Shown here in pieces: positions 19,716-28,531 of a DNA stretch of 64,000 nt. The notes below the pieces were generated by a model. The model was given only the letters and a program-made list of their open reading frames with translations. It did no database searches and was not told the origin of the DNA. Location: contig NZ_JAKZFS010000007.1 in NCBI RefSeq assembly GCF_022808915.1, positions 1-64,000 of the forward strand, given 5' to 3'. Position 1 is the first letter of the stretch. Every line of letters begins with the position of its first letter. The DNA is from Fundidesulfovibrio terrae (GTDB lineage Bacteria; Desulfobacterota; Desulfovibrionia; Desulfovibrionales; Desulfovibrionaceae). Position numbers and translations under genes: made by a program.

Positions 19716-20990
19716 TCATTCCGCCCTGGCGCCGTACTGCTTCTGCCACTCGTCCAGAAAGAGAATCGCCGTCTCCACGGGCGTCAGCTTGCCCGCCTTG
19801 GCCCGTAACGCCCAGACCAGATCCTTGAAGGGCGCGTCTTCGGTGAGTCCGAGCCCGGCCAGGAGCCCCCTGGCCTCTTCGCGGTAGGCTTCGGGCAGGG
19901 CCGCAAGCGCTCCCTGGCCCTCCCGCGGCGCGGGCCAGCCATCCAGGCGCTCTTCCAGAAAGGCGAGCAGGGTTTTCATGCGCGCCTGGTAGGTGTGCTC
20001 CTTGAGCGCCCGCTCCCTGGCCCTGCGGGCGTACGCCTCGCGCTCCTCCGGAGCGGCAAGGAAGCGCCGCACGCCGTCCTTCAGCCCCTCCATGGAGGTG
20101 AACGTGGCCAGTTCGTCCGGGGCGAACAGCTCCGGCAGAAGCGTCCGCTCGTCCACCAACTGGAAGGCCCCGCACATGGCCAGCTCGAAGGTGCGGGGGT
20201 TCACGAAATCGCCGCCGGACACCAGCTCCTTGGCCGAAACGCTCGAATGCAGGTTCAGGTTCACGCTGGTGGCGTTGAAAATCTTCACGCTGTCCTCGGA
20301 GGATATGCGCTCGCCGCCGCGCTGCACCAGCTGCGCCAGCACCTCGTCTCCCTCCCAGTCCGAACCCCAGATCTTAAGGCCAGTGCCCATGAGTTCCTTG
20401 AAGGCGGCCCGCCGGTTGGGGTAGCCCGCGCCCAAAAAGGCCACGTCCGCGCCGAAGACGCGCTTTTCCGCCGAGGTGAGCTCCAAGGGCTTGTGGAACT
20501 CAGGGTCGGCTGCAAGCGGCAGATACAGCCCGTTCTTCTGGCCGACCTCCCCGAGCTTGGAGAGCAGCGGCTCCTTCTGGATCACGGCGAAGGCGTCGTA
20601 CTGGGCGGCGTAGCTCTCCCAGTAGGTGAAGAGCCTGAAATCCTCCACGAACCACATGACCGAGGGGATGCCCGCCTGCCTGAGGCGCTTGAGCACCTGC
20701 CGGGTCAGGGGGGCCTGGGCCATGGCCAGCACCAGATCGGGCTGGAAGGTCTCGGCCTTGCTCATGATGGCCTGGGCCACCACCTGCAAAAAGGCGTGCT
20801 CCAGGTAGTCCAACCGCTCGGTGGTGACGCGCAGATTCTTGAGCGCCGAGAAAGCGCCGAAAAAGTCCGGGGCCTCGAAAGTCTCGGCCACGTGGCCGAG
20901 CCCGGCCAGGGCCCGGGCGCAATACCGGCCTATGGGCAGCGAGCCGCCGTAGAGCGGCAGGACCACGAGCACGCGCAGGGGACGGTTCAT
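19716..20990 (-). CDS. CgeB-like glycosyltransferase
   Basis: Protein of 424 residues with a GT-B look: N-terminal RVLVVLPLYGGSLPIGRY, central MWFVEDFRLFTYW, ADVAFLGAGYPNRR, and C-terminal VNPRTFELAMCGAFQLVDER, the donor-binding motif of the CgeB / DUF3880-glycosyltransferase group. Members decorate spores, flagellin or surface glycans; the acceptor is unknown here. The last 75 residues are an extra helical domain. Its ATG overlaps the stop of the upstream GT9 gene (ATGA). Confidence 0.8.
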   Translation of the reverse strand: MNRPLRVLVVLPLYGGSLPIGRYCARALAGLGHVAETFEAPDFFGAFSALKNLRVTTERLDYLEHAFLQVVAQAIMSKAETFQPDLVLAMAQAPLTRQVLKRLRQAGIPSVMWFVEDFRLFTYWESYAAQYDAFAVIQKEPLLSKLGEVGQKNGLYLPLAADPEFHKPLELTSAEKRVFGADVAFLGAGYPNRRAAFKELMGTGLKIWGSDWEGDEVLAQLVQRGGERISSEDSVKIFNATSVNLNLHSSVSAKELVSGGDFVNPRTFELAMCGAFQLVDERTLLPELFAPDELATFTSMEGLKDGVRRFLAAPEEREAYARRARERALKEHTYQARMKTLLAFLEERLDGWPAPREGQGALAALPEAYREEARGLLAGLGLTEDAPFKDLVWALRAKAGKLTPVETAILFLDEWQKQYGARAE

Positions 20991-22213
20991 AGGTGTTCAC
21001 GCAACCCTTGAGGTTTATCCAGCATGAAATCGGGCTCTTCAACCAGACGTTCGGCCAGGTCCGGCGCAGGGGAGGCCGTCTGACCGGCCTCGATGCCCAG
21101 GTGGCGGCACAGGAACGAGCGCACCCGGGCGCGCTCGGCCGCCCCGGCGTCGGTTCCCGTGAAGGCTTTGCAGACTACGCCCAGCGCGTCCAGCTCCGTG
21201 CGGAATCCGATCATCCCGGCCGGGGGATCGCCCTTGGCCTTTTCGGCCACCAGGCGCAGGAACTCGCGGCGCTTGAACGGCTCCAGGCAGGCCTGCCCGC
21301 AGGGGCACGGCGCGGACTCCAGGCACGGCGTGCAGGGCAGCACCGCCTGCCAGACCGTGTGTCCGGCGCCGTAGGGGCCGGTCTCGTGGCACCAGGCCGA
21401 GGAGAGGAACGTGGCCGTCACCGGCACGCCCAGGTGGGCGGCCAGGTGCATGATGCCGGTGTCCGGGGTGAGCACGCGGTCCAGGCCGGACACCACGTCG
21501 GCAAGCTCGTCCCAGCCGGTCCTGCCGGTCAGGTCCACCACCATCTCGGCCACCCTGGCCGGAAGGCGCACCGTGAGCTCACGGGCGCAGGCGCGTTCCG
21601 CCGCCGTGCCCAGAAGGTAGATCTTCGGCGTCTTCGCGACCGGCACCATGGCCTGCACCACGGAAGCCAGCACCTCCGGGGGGAGCGAGCGCCGGGCGCT
21701 GCGTCCGGCCATGGCCACGCCGAGCCCGCCGCCCTTGGGCGCGGCGTTGGGGTTCACACCCGCGGTGTCGGCCATGGGCAGCGAGAATCCGGCCCAGAAG
21801 TCGGCCAGGTTGACCGCCGCCTGCCTGCGGTTCTTGGTCCAGCGAAAGGCCATAGCCGCCCAGGGGTCGCGCACGGGCTGTCCCGCGTCCAGGCGGTAGC
21901 CGCGCACCGCGTCCGGATCGAACAGGGCGCTCACCGCCAGGCTCATGCCCGCGAAATTGAGGTTGTAGACCCGGTGGAACCGGACCTCGGCGAGGGCGGC
22001 CAGGGTGGACTTCAGGGCCATGGGGTCGGGCTGCGAATGGGAGTTCACCGTATGGACGGTGACCCCGGGATAGACGAGGGCGGCAAGACGGGCCAAGGAT
22101 GCGTCCACCAGCAGGTGGACGCCCAGGCCTTTCGCCTGCAGGCCCCTGACCAGGCGCTTGGTCTGGATCAGGTCCCCGAAGCGGGCCAGCTGCATGACCA
22201 GGACGGGCTTCAT
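20987..22213 (-). CDS. Glycosyltransferase family 9 (heptosyltransferase-like)
   Basis: Protein of 408 residues. It starts KPVLVMQLARFGDLIQTKR, the GT9 N-terminus, and has VYNLNFAGMS, YLLGTAAERACA, and the donor site LDRVLTPDTGIMHLAAHLGVPVTATF. GT9 enzymes add heptose to LPS core; some Desulfovibrio members act on other glycans. The start at 22213 is chosen because the 27 upstream codons show no homology pattern. It is divergent from the precorrin-2 dehydrogenase (80 bases) and translationally coupled to the CgeB-like gene. Confidence 0.85.
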   Translation of the reverse strand: MKPVLVMQLARFGDLIQTKRLVRGLQAKGLGVHLLVDASLARLAALVYPGVTVHTVNSHSQPDPMALKSTLAALAEVRFHRVYNLNFAGMSLAVSALFDPDAVRGYRLDAGQPVRDPWAAMAFRWTKNRRQAAVNLADFWAGFSLPMADTAGVNPNAAPKGGGLGVAMAGRSARRSLPPEVLASVVQAMVPVAKTPKIYLLGTAAERACARELTVRLPARVAEMVVDLTGRTGWDELADVVSGLDRVLTPDTGIMHLAAHLGVPVTATFLSSAWCHETGPYGAGHTVWQAVLPCTPCLESAPCPCGQACLEPFKRREFLRLVAEKAKGDPPAGMIGFRTELDALGVVCKAFTGTDAGAAERARVRSFLCRHLGIEAGQTASPAPDLAERLVEEPDFMLDKPQGLREHL

Positions 22214-22292
22214 GGTCTTTTGGATTATCCCAAGGCCGGGGGGAAAGAAAGTGGCTTTGCGCGCGGGGCGGGATTTGTTATGGTGCCCGCCC

Positions 22293-22970
22293 ATGCGATA
22301 CTATCCCCTATTCGCGGACCTTACCCGCAAGCGCTGCCTCGTGGTCGGCGCTGGCGAGGTGGGCCGCCGCAAGATCGGCACCCTGGCCGCCTGCGGAGCC
22401 AGCGAAGTCCTGGTCCTGGACACCCGCGCCCCCGACGCCGACCTCCAGGAAACCCTGGCCCTGCCCGCCGTGACCTTCGAGCAGCGCTCCTTCGAGGACT
22501 CCGACCTGGACGGGCGTTTCCTGGTGATCGCCTCCACGTCCAACGAGGAGCTCAACTGGCGCATCAGCCGAGCCTGCGAGTCACGCGGCATCCTGTGCAA
22601 CATCGTGGACCAGCCCGAGAAGTGCAGCTTCATCGTGCCGGCCCTGTTCACCCAGGGGGACCTCACCGTGGCCATCTCCACCGGCGGCGGCTCCCCGGCC
22701 CTGGCCCGCAAGATCCGCAAGGGCCTGGGCGATTTCCTGGGCTCGGAATACGGGGCGGTGCTTACGCTCATGAGCCGCCTGCGCCCCCAGGTGCTGGAGC
22801 TGGGCCTGGGTTCGCCCAAGAACGCCGTCATCTTCCGGGGGCTTCTGGACTCGGGGCTTCTGGAAGCCCTGGAGAGCAAGGATTCGGCCAAGGCGGCCGA
22901 GCTTCTGGCCGCGCACATCCCCACTGAACTGCATTCCCGCATCCCGGAGATTCTGGATGGGCTTTGCTGA
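22293..22970 (+). CDS. Precorrin-2 dehydrogenase / siroheme synthase, N-terminal type
   Basis: Protein of 225 residues resembling the dehydrogenase/ferrochelatase half of CysG (Met8-like), which turns precorrin-2 into sirohydrochlorin and siroheme. It has the NAD site CLVVGAGEVGRRKI, FLVIASTSNEELN, CNIVDQPEKCSFIVPAL and TGGGSPALARKIR. It lacks the methyltransferase half. The start at 22293 replaces an over-long frame. The stop overlaps the next gene by 14 bases. With ccsA-like and hemA genes it forms a tetrapyrrole cluster; siroheme serves dissimilatory sulfite reductase. Confidence 0.9.
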   Translation: MRYYPLFADLTRKRCLVVGAGEVGRRKIGTLAACGASEVLVLDTRAPDADLQETLALPAVTFEQRSFEDSDLDGRFLVIASTSNEELNWRISRACESRGILCNIVDQPEKCSFIVPALFTQGDLTVAISTGGGSPALARKIRKGLGDFLGSEYGAVLTLMSRLRPQVLELGLGSPKNAVIFRGLLDSGLLEALESKDSAKAAELLAAHIPTELHSRIPEILDGLC

Positions 22971-23781
22971 GCTGATCCTCTACTTCGTGCTCGCCCTGTA
23001 CCTCGTGGGCAGCGGCGGGCACATCTGCGGCATCCTCACCCGCAAGGAGCGCCCCCGGGCCCTGGGCGGCGTGGTCTCGGGCGCGGGCTTCGCCCTGCAC
23101 GGGCTTTCCCTGGGGATCATGCTGGCCCAGACCCCGTCGCTGGCCCTTGCCAGCGGCGAGTTCTACCTGAGCCTGTTCTCCTGGAGCCTCCTGCTGGTTC
23201 TCTTCATCCTGTGGGTGAAGCTCAAGCTCTCGTTCCTGGGGCTCATCGCCACGCCCCTGGCCCTGGTGATCCTTTTGGGCTCCCAGGCGGTCACGGCGGC
23301 CCGCCTTCCCCTGCCTCCGGCCCTTGCCGGGCTCTTCTTCGGGCTGCACATCGGCACGCTCTTCGCCTCCATGGGGCTCATGGCCATGGCCTGCGCGGCC
23401 GGCATCGCCTATCTCAAGCTGGAAAAACGCATCAAATCCAAGGAAAAACTCACCGGCGTCTGGGCGTCGCTGCCGTCGCTGGACAAGCTGGACGCGGCCA
23501 ACCGCCTGGCGGTGACCGTGGGGTTCCCGCTCTACACCATCGGACTCGTCTCCGGATTCCTCTGGGCCGGGATCACCTGGAAGCACTTCTTCTCCTGGGA
23601 TCCCAAGGAAGTGGCGGCGGTGTTCGTGTGGCTCCTTTTCGCCTACCTGTTCCACCAGCGCATGGCCCTGGGCTGGCGCGGCAGGAAGACGGCGTGGCTG
23701 GCCATCTGGGTTTTCGGGCTGTGCCTGGCCTCGATGCTCGGGATCAACTTCTTCGTCAAGACGCACCATAGTTTCGCCTGA
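22957..23781 (+). CDS. Cytochrome c assembly / HemX-like membrane protein
   Basis: Integral membrane protein of 274 residues with about eight hydrophobic segments and the CcsA/CcmF/HemX-type motif WDPKEVAAVFVWLLF near residue 205, plus conserved His residues (HICG, HIGT, HQRM). In clusters next to hemA such proteins (HemX) may regulate GluTR abundance; others handle heme export for cytochrome c. It overlaps the preceding stop by 14 bases and shares TGATG with hemA. Confidence 0.82.
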   Translation: MGFAELILYFVLALYLVGSGGHICGILTRKERPRALGGVVSGAGFALHGLSLGIMLAQTPSLALASGEFYLSLFSWSLLLVLFILWVKLKLSFLGLIATPLALVILLGSQAVTAARLPLPPALAGLFFGLHIGTLFASMGLMAMACAAGIAYLKLEKRIKSKEKLTGVWASLPSLDKLDAANRLAVTVGFPLYTIGLVSGFLWAGITWKHFFSWDPKEVAAVFVWLLFAYLFHQRMALGWRGRKTAWLAIWVFGLCLASMLGINFFVKTHHSFA

Positions 23782-25103
23782 TGCAGCACGACATCCATCT
23801 TTTCGGCCTGAACCACCGCACGGCCGGCGTCGAGGTGCGGGAATGCTTCGCCCTGTCCGACCAGGAGCGTTTCGAGGAGTGCGTTCTCTCCTTGGGGCGC
23901 GCCGTGGACGAGGTCATGGTGCTTTCCACCTGCAACCGCGTGGAGATACTGGTGGTTTCCCCACGCGGCTCGGGGGTTTCGGAAAAGGTTCTCGAATGCT
24001 GGGCGCGAGCCAGCGGCAGGCATTCGCCGGACCTGGCTCCCCACGTCTACGAACATCGCGGCCTGGAGGCCGTGGAGCACCTCTTCCAGGTGGCCTCGGG
24101 GCTGGACTCCATGGTGCTGGGCGAGCCGCAGATCCTGGGCCAGCTCAAGCAGGCGTACAAAGCCTCGGTGGACCGGGGCCAGGCCAAGGTGGTGGTCAAC
24201 CGCCTGCTGCACAAGACATTTTCCGTGGCCAAGCGGGTGCGCACCGAGACCGGCATCGGCACCAGCGCCGTGTCCATCAGCTACGCCGCCGTGGAGCTGG
24301 CCAAGCGCATCTTCGGGGACATGGCCGACAAGAAGGCCATGCTCATAGGCGCAGGCGAGATGGCCGAGCTTGCCGCCACCCATCTGGTGGGCGCGGGCGT
24401 GCGTTCGCTGTGCGTGGTCAACCGCACCCTCTCGCGCGCCGAGGAGCTGGCCAAACGCTTCAAGGGCAAGGCCTACGCCTTCGCCGAGCTGATCGACCGG
24501 CTGCCCGAGGTGGACATCGTCATCACCTCCACCGGCTCCACCGAGCCCATCATCCGGGCGCGCGACATCAAGGACGTGCTGAAGAAGCGCAAGTACCGGC
24601 CCATGTTCTTCATCGACATCGCCGTGCCGCGCGACATCGACCCGGACATCAACAGCCTGGACAACATCTACCTCTACGACATCGACGACCTCAAGGAAGT
24701 GGTGGAGGAGAACAAGGCCCAGCGCCAGACCGAAGCCGAAAAGGCCCGGGAGATCGTCAAGAGCGAATCGATCAAATTCGGCCATTGGCTTGACTCGCTG
24801 GACCTGCAGCCCACCATCGTGGACCTTCTCTCGCGCGGCGAGGCGCTGGCCCGCAAGGAACTCAAGAGGACCCTCAAGCGCCTGGGGCCGGACTGTCCGG
24901 ACGAGGTGCGGCTGGCCATGGAGACCCTGGCCCTGGCCGTGGCCCGCAAGCTCCACCACGATCCGCTGGTGTTCCTGAAGCGCCGCGCCCAGGAGGAATC
25001 CGGCGAGCGATTCCTGGACCTGGCCCGGCGCATGTTCAATCTCGACCAGGACACGGTGCCGCCAGACGCGCACCAGGACCGCAAACCAGGCTCGGAGGAT
25101 TAG
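23781..25103 (+). CDS. hemA: Glutamyl-tRNA reductase
   Basis: NADPH-dependent reductase of 440 residues, the first step of C5-pathway tetrapyrrole synthesis. Marks: catalytic Cys in LSTCNRVEI (about 51), EPQILGQLKQAY, the Rossmann site LIGAGEMAELAA, and the V-shaped spinal helix to a C-terminal dimerisation domain. The start overlaps the previous stop (TGATG). It supplies aminolevulinate for siroheme and the siroheme-dependent heme route typical of sulfate reducers. Confidence 0.96.
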   Translation: MQHDIHLFGLNHRTAGVEVRECFALSDQERFEECVLSLGRAVDEVMVLSTCNRVEILVVSPRGSGVSEKVLECWARASGRHSPDLAPHVYEHRGLEAVEHLFQVASGLDSMVLGEPQILGQLKQAYKASVDRGQAKVVVNRLLHKTFSVAKRVRTETGIGTSAVSISYAAVELAKRIFGDMADKKAMLIGAGEMAELAATHLVGAGVRSLCVVNRTLSRAEELAKRFKGKAYAFAELIDRLPEVDIVITSTGSTEPIIRARDIKDVLKKRKYRPMFFIDIAVPRDIDPDINSLDNIYLYDIDDLKEVVEENKAQRQTEAEKAREIVKSESIKFGHWLDSLDLQPTIVDLLSRGEALARKELKRTLKRLGPDCPDEVRLAMETLALAVARKLHHDPLVFLKRRAQEESGERFLDLARRMFNLDQDTVPPDAHQDRKPGSED

Positions 25104-25439
25104 ATGCGCGCCTACACCATCGACGAACTGAGCGACGAGGACGTCGTCCGGATCGAAGACCGCCTGACGCAGAAAGGCTGGACCGGATCCATAAAAGGCA
25201 TGTACTATGTGCCCATCCCGGAGGAGTTCCTGGGGCCCGAGCAGCGCGAGCACCTGGAGTCGTGCGGGCCGTTCTTCCTGCCCCTGGAGACCGGCGACGG
25301 CTGGGTGCGCCTGGAGCTTCTGGTCAGGGCGCGCCAGATTCTGCGCTGCTCGTGCATCGCCTACGCCAACCCCGGCCTGCGCGAACACATGGTGGACATG
25401 ATCGACAGCCTCATCCGGGATCTCGACATCGCCGTCTAG
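25104..25439 (+). CDS. Conserved hypothetical protein after hemA
   Basis: Soluble protein of 111 residues I cannot assign to a named family. It begins directly at the hemA stop (TAGATG), so it is translated from the same mRNA. The sequence mixes an N-terminal helix (IDELSDEDVVRIEDRLTQKG), a strand-rich middle (MYYVPIPEEFL; WVRLELLVRA) and two Cys (LRCSCIAYA) that might bind a metal or heme. The tight linkage suggests a tetrapyrrole accessory role, which is inference. Confidence 0.72.
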   Translation: MRAYTIDELSDEDVVRIEDRLTQKGWTGSIKGMYYVPIPEEFLGPEQREHLESCGPFFLPLETGDGWVRLELLVRARQILRCSCIAYANPGLREHMVDMIDSLIRDLDIAV

Positions 25440-25448
25440 GAGTGCCCC

Positions 25449-25856
25449 ATGGCCAAAGTCCAGTGGTCCGAAGAGCTTTCCGTAAACATCCAGGAAATCG
25501 ACCTGCAGCACCGCCAGCTGGTGGCGCTCATCGCGGAGCTGGAAACGGCCCTGGCCGAGGGCCACGGCAAGGACGTCCTCGGAGGGGTCATCAAGGAGCT
25601 CAACGCCTACGTGCGTGAGCATTTCACCACCGAAGAGCGCCTGATGCGCAAGTACGGCTTCCCCGGCCTTCCGGCCCACGCAGCGCAGCACGAGGCGTTC
25701 ATCGAAAAGCTCCTCCACGTGGAGCTCGACTACCTGGGCGGCAAGGCCGACCTCCCCGAAGACCTCTTCGACTACCTCATGGACTGGCTCAAAGTGCACG
25801 TCACCGGCTTCGACCAGCTCTACGCCAGCTACTTCCTGGAGCGGGGCCTCGTCTGA
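25449..25856 (+). CDS. Bacteriohemerythrin
   Basis: Four-helix-bundle di-iron O2-binding protein of 135 residues. The iron ligands are visible in order: IDLQHRQL, HFTTEERLM, HAAQHEAF and HVTGFDQLY. There is no signal peptide or fused MCP domain, so it is a free cytoplasmic form, probably for oxygen scavenging or sensing in an anaerobe. AGGAG lies 9 bases before the ATG and the gap to the preceding gene is short. Confidence 0.92.
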   Translation: MAKVQWSEELSVNIQEIDLQHRQLVALIAELETALAEGHGKDVLGGVIKELNAYVREHFTTEERLMRKYGFPGLPAHAAQHEAFIEKLLHVELDYLGGKADLPEDLFDYLMDWLKVHVTGFDQLYASYFLERGLV

Positions 25857-25860
25857 TCCC

Positions 25861-26913
25861 ATGCCGATCCCGGCGGGCTTGAGTGACCTGACTCCCTGGG
25901 GGGCGCGTCTGTGCCTGCGCACGGAAGCCTTCATCAGGGAACTGGGCCCGCAGGGCCTGGAAGGCGGCACGCTCGTGCTGGCCGTATCTGGCGGCCTGGA
26001 CTCCACGGCCATGGCCGTGATCGCAAAGCTTCTCGCCCCCCGCCTGGGCGTTCGCCTGCGGGCCGCGCACCTAGACCACCTGCTTCGTCCGGAATCAGGC
26101 GGCGACGCCCTCTTCTGCCGCTCCCTCTGCGGGGAGCTGGGCATCCCCCTGGACGATGCCTCCCGGGACGTGAAGGCCCTTGCCGCCGATTGGAAGACCG
26201 GCATCGAGGACGCGGGACGCCGGGCGCGCTACGCCTGGCTCGAGGAAATCCGCCATAACGCCGGGGCCTGCGCCGTGAGCTGCGCCCATCATCTGGACGA
26301 CCTGGCCGCGGACCAGCTCATGCGCCTGATCCGGGGGGCCGGCTGGCCCGCCCTGGGCGGCATGCCCGCCTGGGACCCGCGCAGGCATGTGCTGCGCCCC
26401 CTGCTCCTCACCCCCAAGGCGGACCTGCGCCGCCTGCTGGCGGAGTCCGGCCTGTCCTGGCGCGAGGACGCGAGCAACGCAGACCACGACTTTACCCGCA
26501 ACCGGGTGCGCCTGAACATCCTTCCGCTCATGGCTCGTGAAAATCCGGACTATCTCGGCAGCGCGGCCGAGCTCTGGAGGCAGGCCAGGATGGACGAAAA
26601 CCACTGGAATGAAGAGGTGTTGAAGGCCACACCACAGGCTGGAGGCCCAGGTTGGAGCTTTCTGGACGACGCCATCCTGCGGGCATCGAGCCAGGCCCTG
26701 CGGCTGCGCCTCTACAAGCGGGCCGTGGAGGCCCTGGGCCCCGGGCAACCCCTCTCCGCCGCCCTGCACGGCCTGGACGAAGCCTGGCGCAACCGTGCGA
26801 CAGGAAAGCGCTTTCAGTTTCCGGGCGGCAAAGAGGCCCATGTGGAACGCGGCGGCATCCGCTTCCAACCCGGACCGGAACCCGGCGTTGACACTTCGGG
26901 GTCCGGGGGGTAG
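25861..26913 (+). CDS. tilS: tRNA(Ile)-lysidine synthase
   Basis: ATP-pyrophosphatase-type enzyme of 350 residues that converts C34 of tRNA-Ile(CAU) to lysidine so that it reads AUA. Marks: PP-loop VSGGLDSTAMAV (about 41), AHLDHLLRPES, GRRARYAWLEEI, CAHHLDDLAADQLMRLIRG and DFTRNRVRLNILPLM. The C-terminal about 130 residues form the shorter TilS accessory domain. The ATG is 4 bases after the bacteriohemerythrin stop. Confidence 0.93.
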   Translation: MPIPAGLSDLTPWGARLCLRTEAFIRELGPQGLEGGTLVLAVSGGLDSTAMAVIAKLLAPRLGVRLRAAHLDHLLRPESGGDALFCRSLCGELGIPLDDASRDVKALAADWKTGIEDAGRRARYAWLEEIRHNAGACAVSCAHHLDDLAADQLMRLIRGAGWPALGGMPAWDPRRHVLRPLLLTPKADLRRLLAESGLSWREDASNADHDFTRNRVRLNILPLMARENPDYLGSAAELWRQARMDENHWNEEVLKATPQAGGPGWSFLDDAILRASSQALRLRLYKRAVEALGPGQPLSAALHGLDEAWRNRATGKRFQFPGGKEAHVERGGIRFQPGPEPGVDTSGSGG

Positions 26914-26952
26914 AGATTCCCGATTGTTATTTTTTATACAAGGAGGCGGCGC

Positions 26953-27624
26953 GTGAATATCCTGATCTTCGGGCCCAACGGCAGCGGTAAGGGAACCCAG
27001 GGTTCCCTGGTGAAAGACAAGTACAACCTGGCTCACATCGAGTCCGGCGGCATCTTCCGCGAGCACATCGGCGGCGGCACCGAGCTGGGCAAGAAGGCCA
27101 AGGCGTACATCGACCGCGGCGACCTCGTGCCCGACGACATCACCATCCCCATGGTGCTTGAGACCCTGAAGTCCAAGGGCGGCAGCGGCTGGCTCCTCGA
27201 CGGCTTCCCCCGCAGCATCGTGCAGGCCCAGAAGCTCTGGGAAGCCCTGCAGGCCGCGAACGTGAAGCTCGACTACGTCATCGAGATCCTGCTGCCCCGC
27301 GAAGTGGCCAAGAACCGCATCATGGGCCGCCGCCTCTGCAAGAACGACAACAACCACCCCAACAATATCTTCATCGACGCCATCAAGCCCAACGGCGACA
27401 AGTGCCGGGTCTGCGGCGGCGATCTCTCCGCCCGCGCCGACGACCAGGACGAGGGCGCCATCGGCAAGCGCCACGACATCTACTACGACACCAAGACCGG
27501 CACCCTGGCCGCCGCCTACTTCTTCAAGGACCTGGCAGCCAAGGGCGTGAGCAAGTACATTGAACTGAACGGCGAAGGCTCCATCGGGGACATCAAGGAC
27601 AAGCTGCTCTCTCAGCTGGCCTAG
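26953..27624 (+). CDS. adk: Adenylate kinase with Cys/His metal site
   Basis: Nucleoside monophosphate kinase of 223 residues (ATP + AMP to 2 ADP). P-loop FGPNGSGKGTQ (about 6-16), AMP site ESGGIFREHI, and DGFPRSIVQA are clear. The LID carries Cys-X5-His-X15-Cys-X2-Cys (C-KNDNN-H ... CRVC), exactly the spacing reported for the metal-binding adenylate kinase of Desulfovibrio gigas. The start is GTG, with AGGAGG 6 bases upstream. A strong terminator follows. Confidence 0.96.
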   Translation: MNILIFGPNGSGKGTQGSLVKDKYNLAHIESGGIFREHIGGGTELGKKAKAYIDRGDLVPDDITIPMVLETLKSKGGSGWLLDGFPRSIVQAQKLWEALQAANVKLDYVIEILLPREVAKNRIMGRRLCKNDNNHPNNIFIDAIKPNGDKCRVCGGDLSARADDQDEGAIGKRHDIYYDTKTGTLAAAYFFKDLAAKGVSKYIELNGEGSIGDIKDKLLSQLA

Positions 27625-27644
27625 TTCCAAGCCATGCCATCACG

Positions 27645-27676
27645 GCCCCGGGGCTTTGCGCCCCGGGGCTTTTTTT
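27645..27676 (+). terminator. Rho-independent terminator of adk
   Basis: Stem GCCCCGGGG / CCCCGGGGC with loop CTTTGCG, then seven T. The next gene starts 6 bases later. Confidence 0.9.
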
Positions 27677-27681
27677 AGGCC

Positions 27682-28302
27682 ATGACCAAAACCGCCTCCA
27701 TCGACGCCCTGCTCGCCCGCCTCGCGGCTGTCCCAGCCACCCGGTCCCTGGGAAACCCCTTCGCGGACTCGCGGCTCGCGGGCAATCTCAAGCTGTATCT
27801 GAATTTTCTCGCGGCGCGCCCCGCGCCCCTGGCCCTGATCGGCGAGGCCGCCGGACACCGGGGCTGTGCGCTTACCGGCATGCCCTTCACCAGCCCGGAA
27901 ACCTTGCGCGACTGCCCGAACGCCTTCTTCGCCTCCCACCGGGAGCGGATGTTCCGCCAGGGGGAGATCTTTGAGCAGAGCGGGCGCTACGTGTGGGGCG
28001 TGGCCGACGCCCACGGCATCGTCCCGCTGCTCTGGAACGCCCTGCCCTTCCACCCGCACCAGCCCGGCAAGCCGCGCTCCAACCGCACGCCCACCAACGC
28101 CGAACTCGAGATGGGCGAGCCCTTCCTCACCGCCATTCTGGACATCTTCACGCCCAGCGCCGTAGTAGCCGTGGGCAAGAAGGCCGAGCAGTCCCTGCGC
28201 AAGCTCTACCCCGGTCTCGAGTTCACCACGGTGCGCCACCCGGCCATGGGCGGCAGCACGCTCTTCAAGGCCCAGATGGCCGCGATTCTGAAGACCTCCT
28301 GA
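27682..28302 (+). CDS. Uracil-DNA glycosylase superfamily protein
   Basis: Protein of 206 residues. LALIGEAAGHRGCALTG (about 52-68) resembles the GEAPG motif A, NALPFHPH (about 118) lies in the middle, and VRHPAMGG (about 190) matches the C-terminal HP motif, all typical of the UDG superfamily of base-excision DNA repair enzymes. The subfamily is unclear because motif A lacks the usual catalytic Asp/Asn pattern of families 1 and 4. It starts just after the adk terminator, so it must have its own promoter or rely on read-through. Confidence 0.75.
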   Translation: MTKTASIDALLARLAAVPATRSLGNPFADSRLAGNLKLYLNFLAARPAPLALIGEAAGHRGCALTGMPFTSPETLRDCPNAFFASHRERMFRQGEIFEQSGRYVWGVADAHGIVPLLWNALPFHPHQPGKPRSNRTPTNAELEMGEPFLTAILDIFTPSAVVAVGKKAEQSLRKLYPGLEFTTVRHPAMGGSTLFKAQMAAILKTS

Positions 28303-28531
28303 CACTTTCCACCGAGGCAGCCGAGCCTTCGCATCCTGTACGTCGGCGCGCATCTGCTCATGAGCGCGGCGCGCTTCGCCGTCGTCCCACACGCCTTCGC
28401 CTCCCCCAGGCCGCACTCTTCACGGCCGGAGAGAGGCTTCCGCGCGCACCTGTCCGGCATTTCCACTTCCGGCTTGGCACGGCATCCAGACTGTGTTCTA
28501 GAGAAAGGAGGACTGTTTCCCGGAGGTTCCC

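Noticed and set aside
23643-26204. 853-residue minus-strand frame opposite hemA, bacteriohemerythrin and tilS
   Set aside because: Spans several real genes on the other strand; shadow coding.
28474-28489. Possible sigma-54 promoter upstream of the chemoreceptor at 28532
   Set aside because: TTGGCACG fits the -24 part, but the -12 position reads AG instead of GC at the right spacing.
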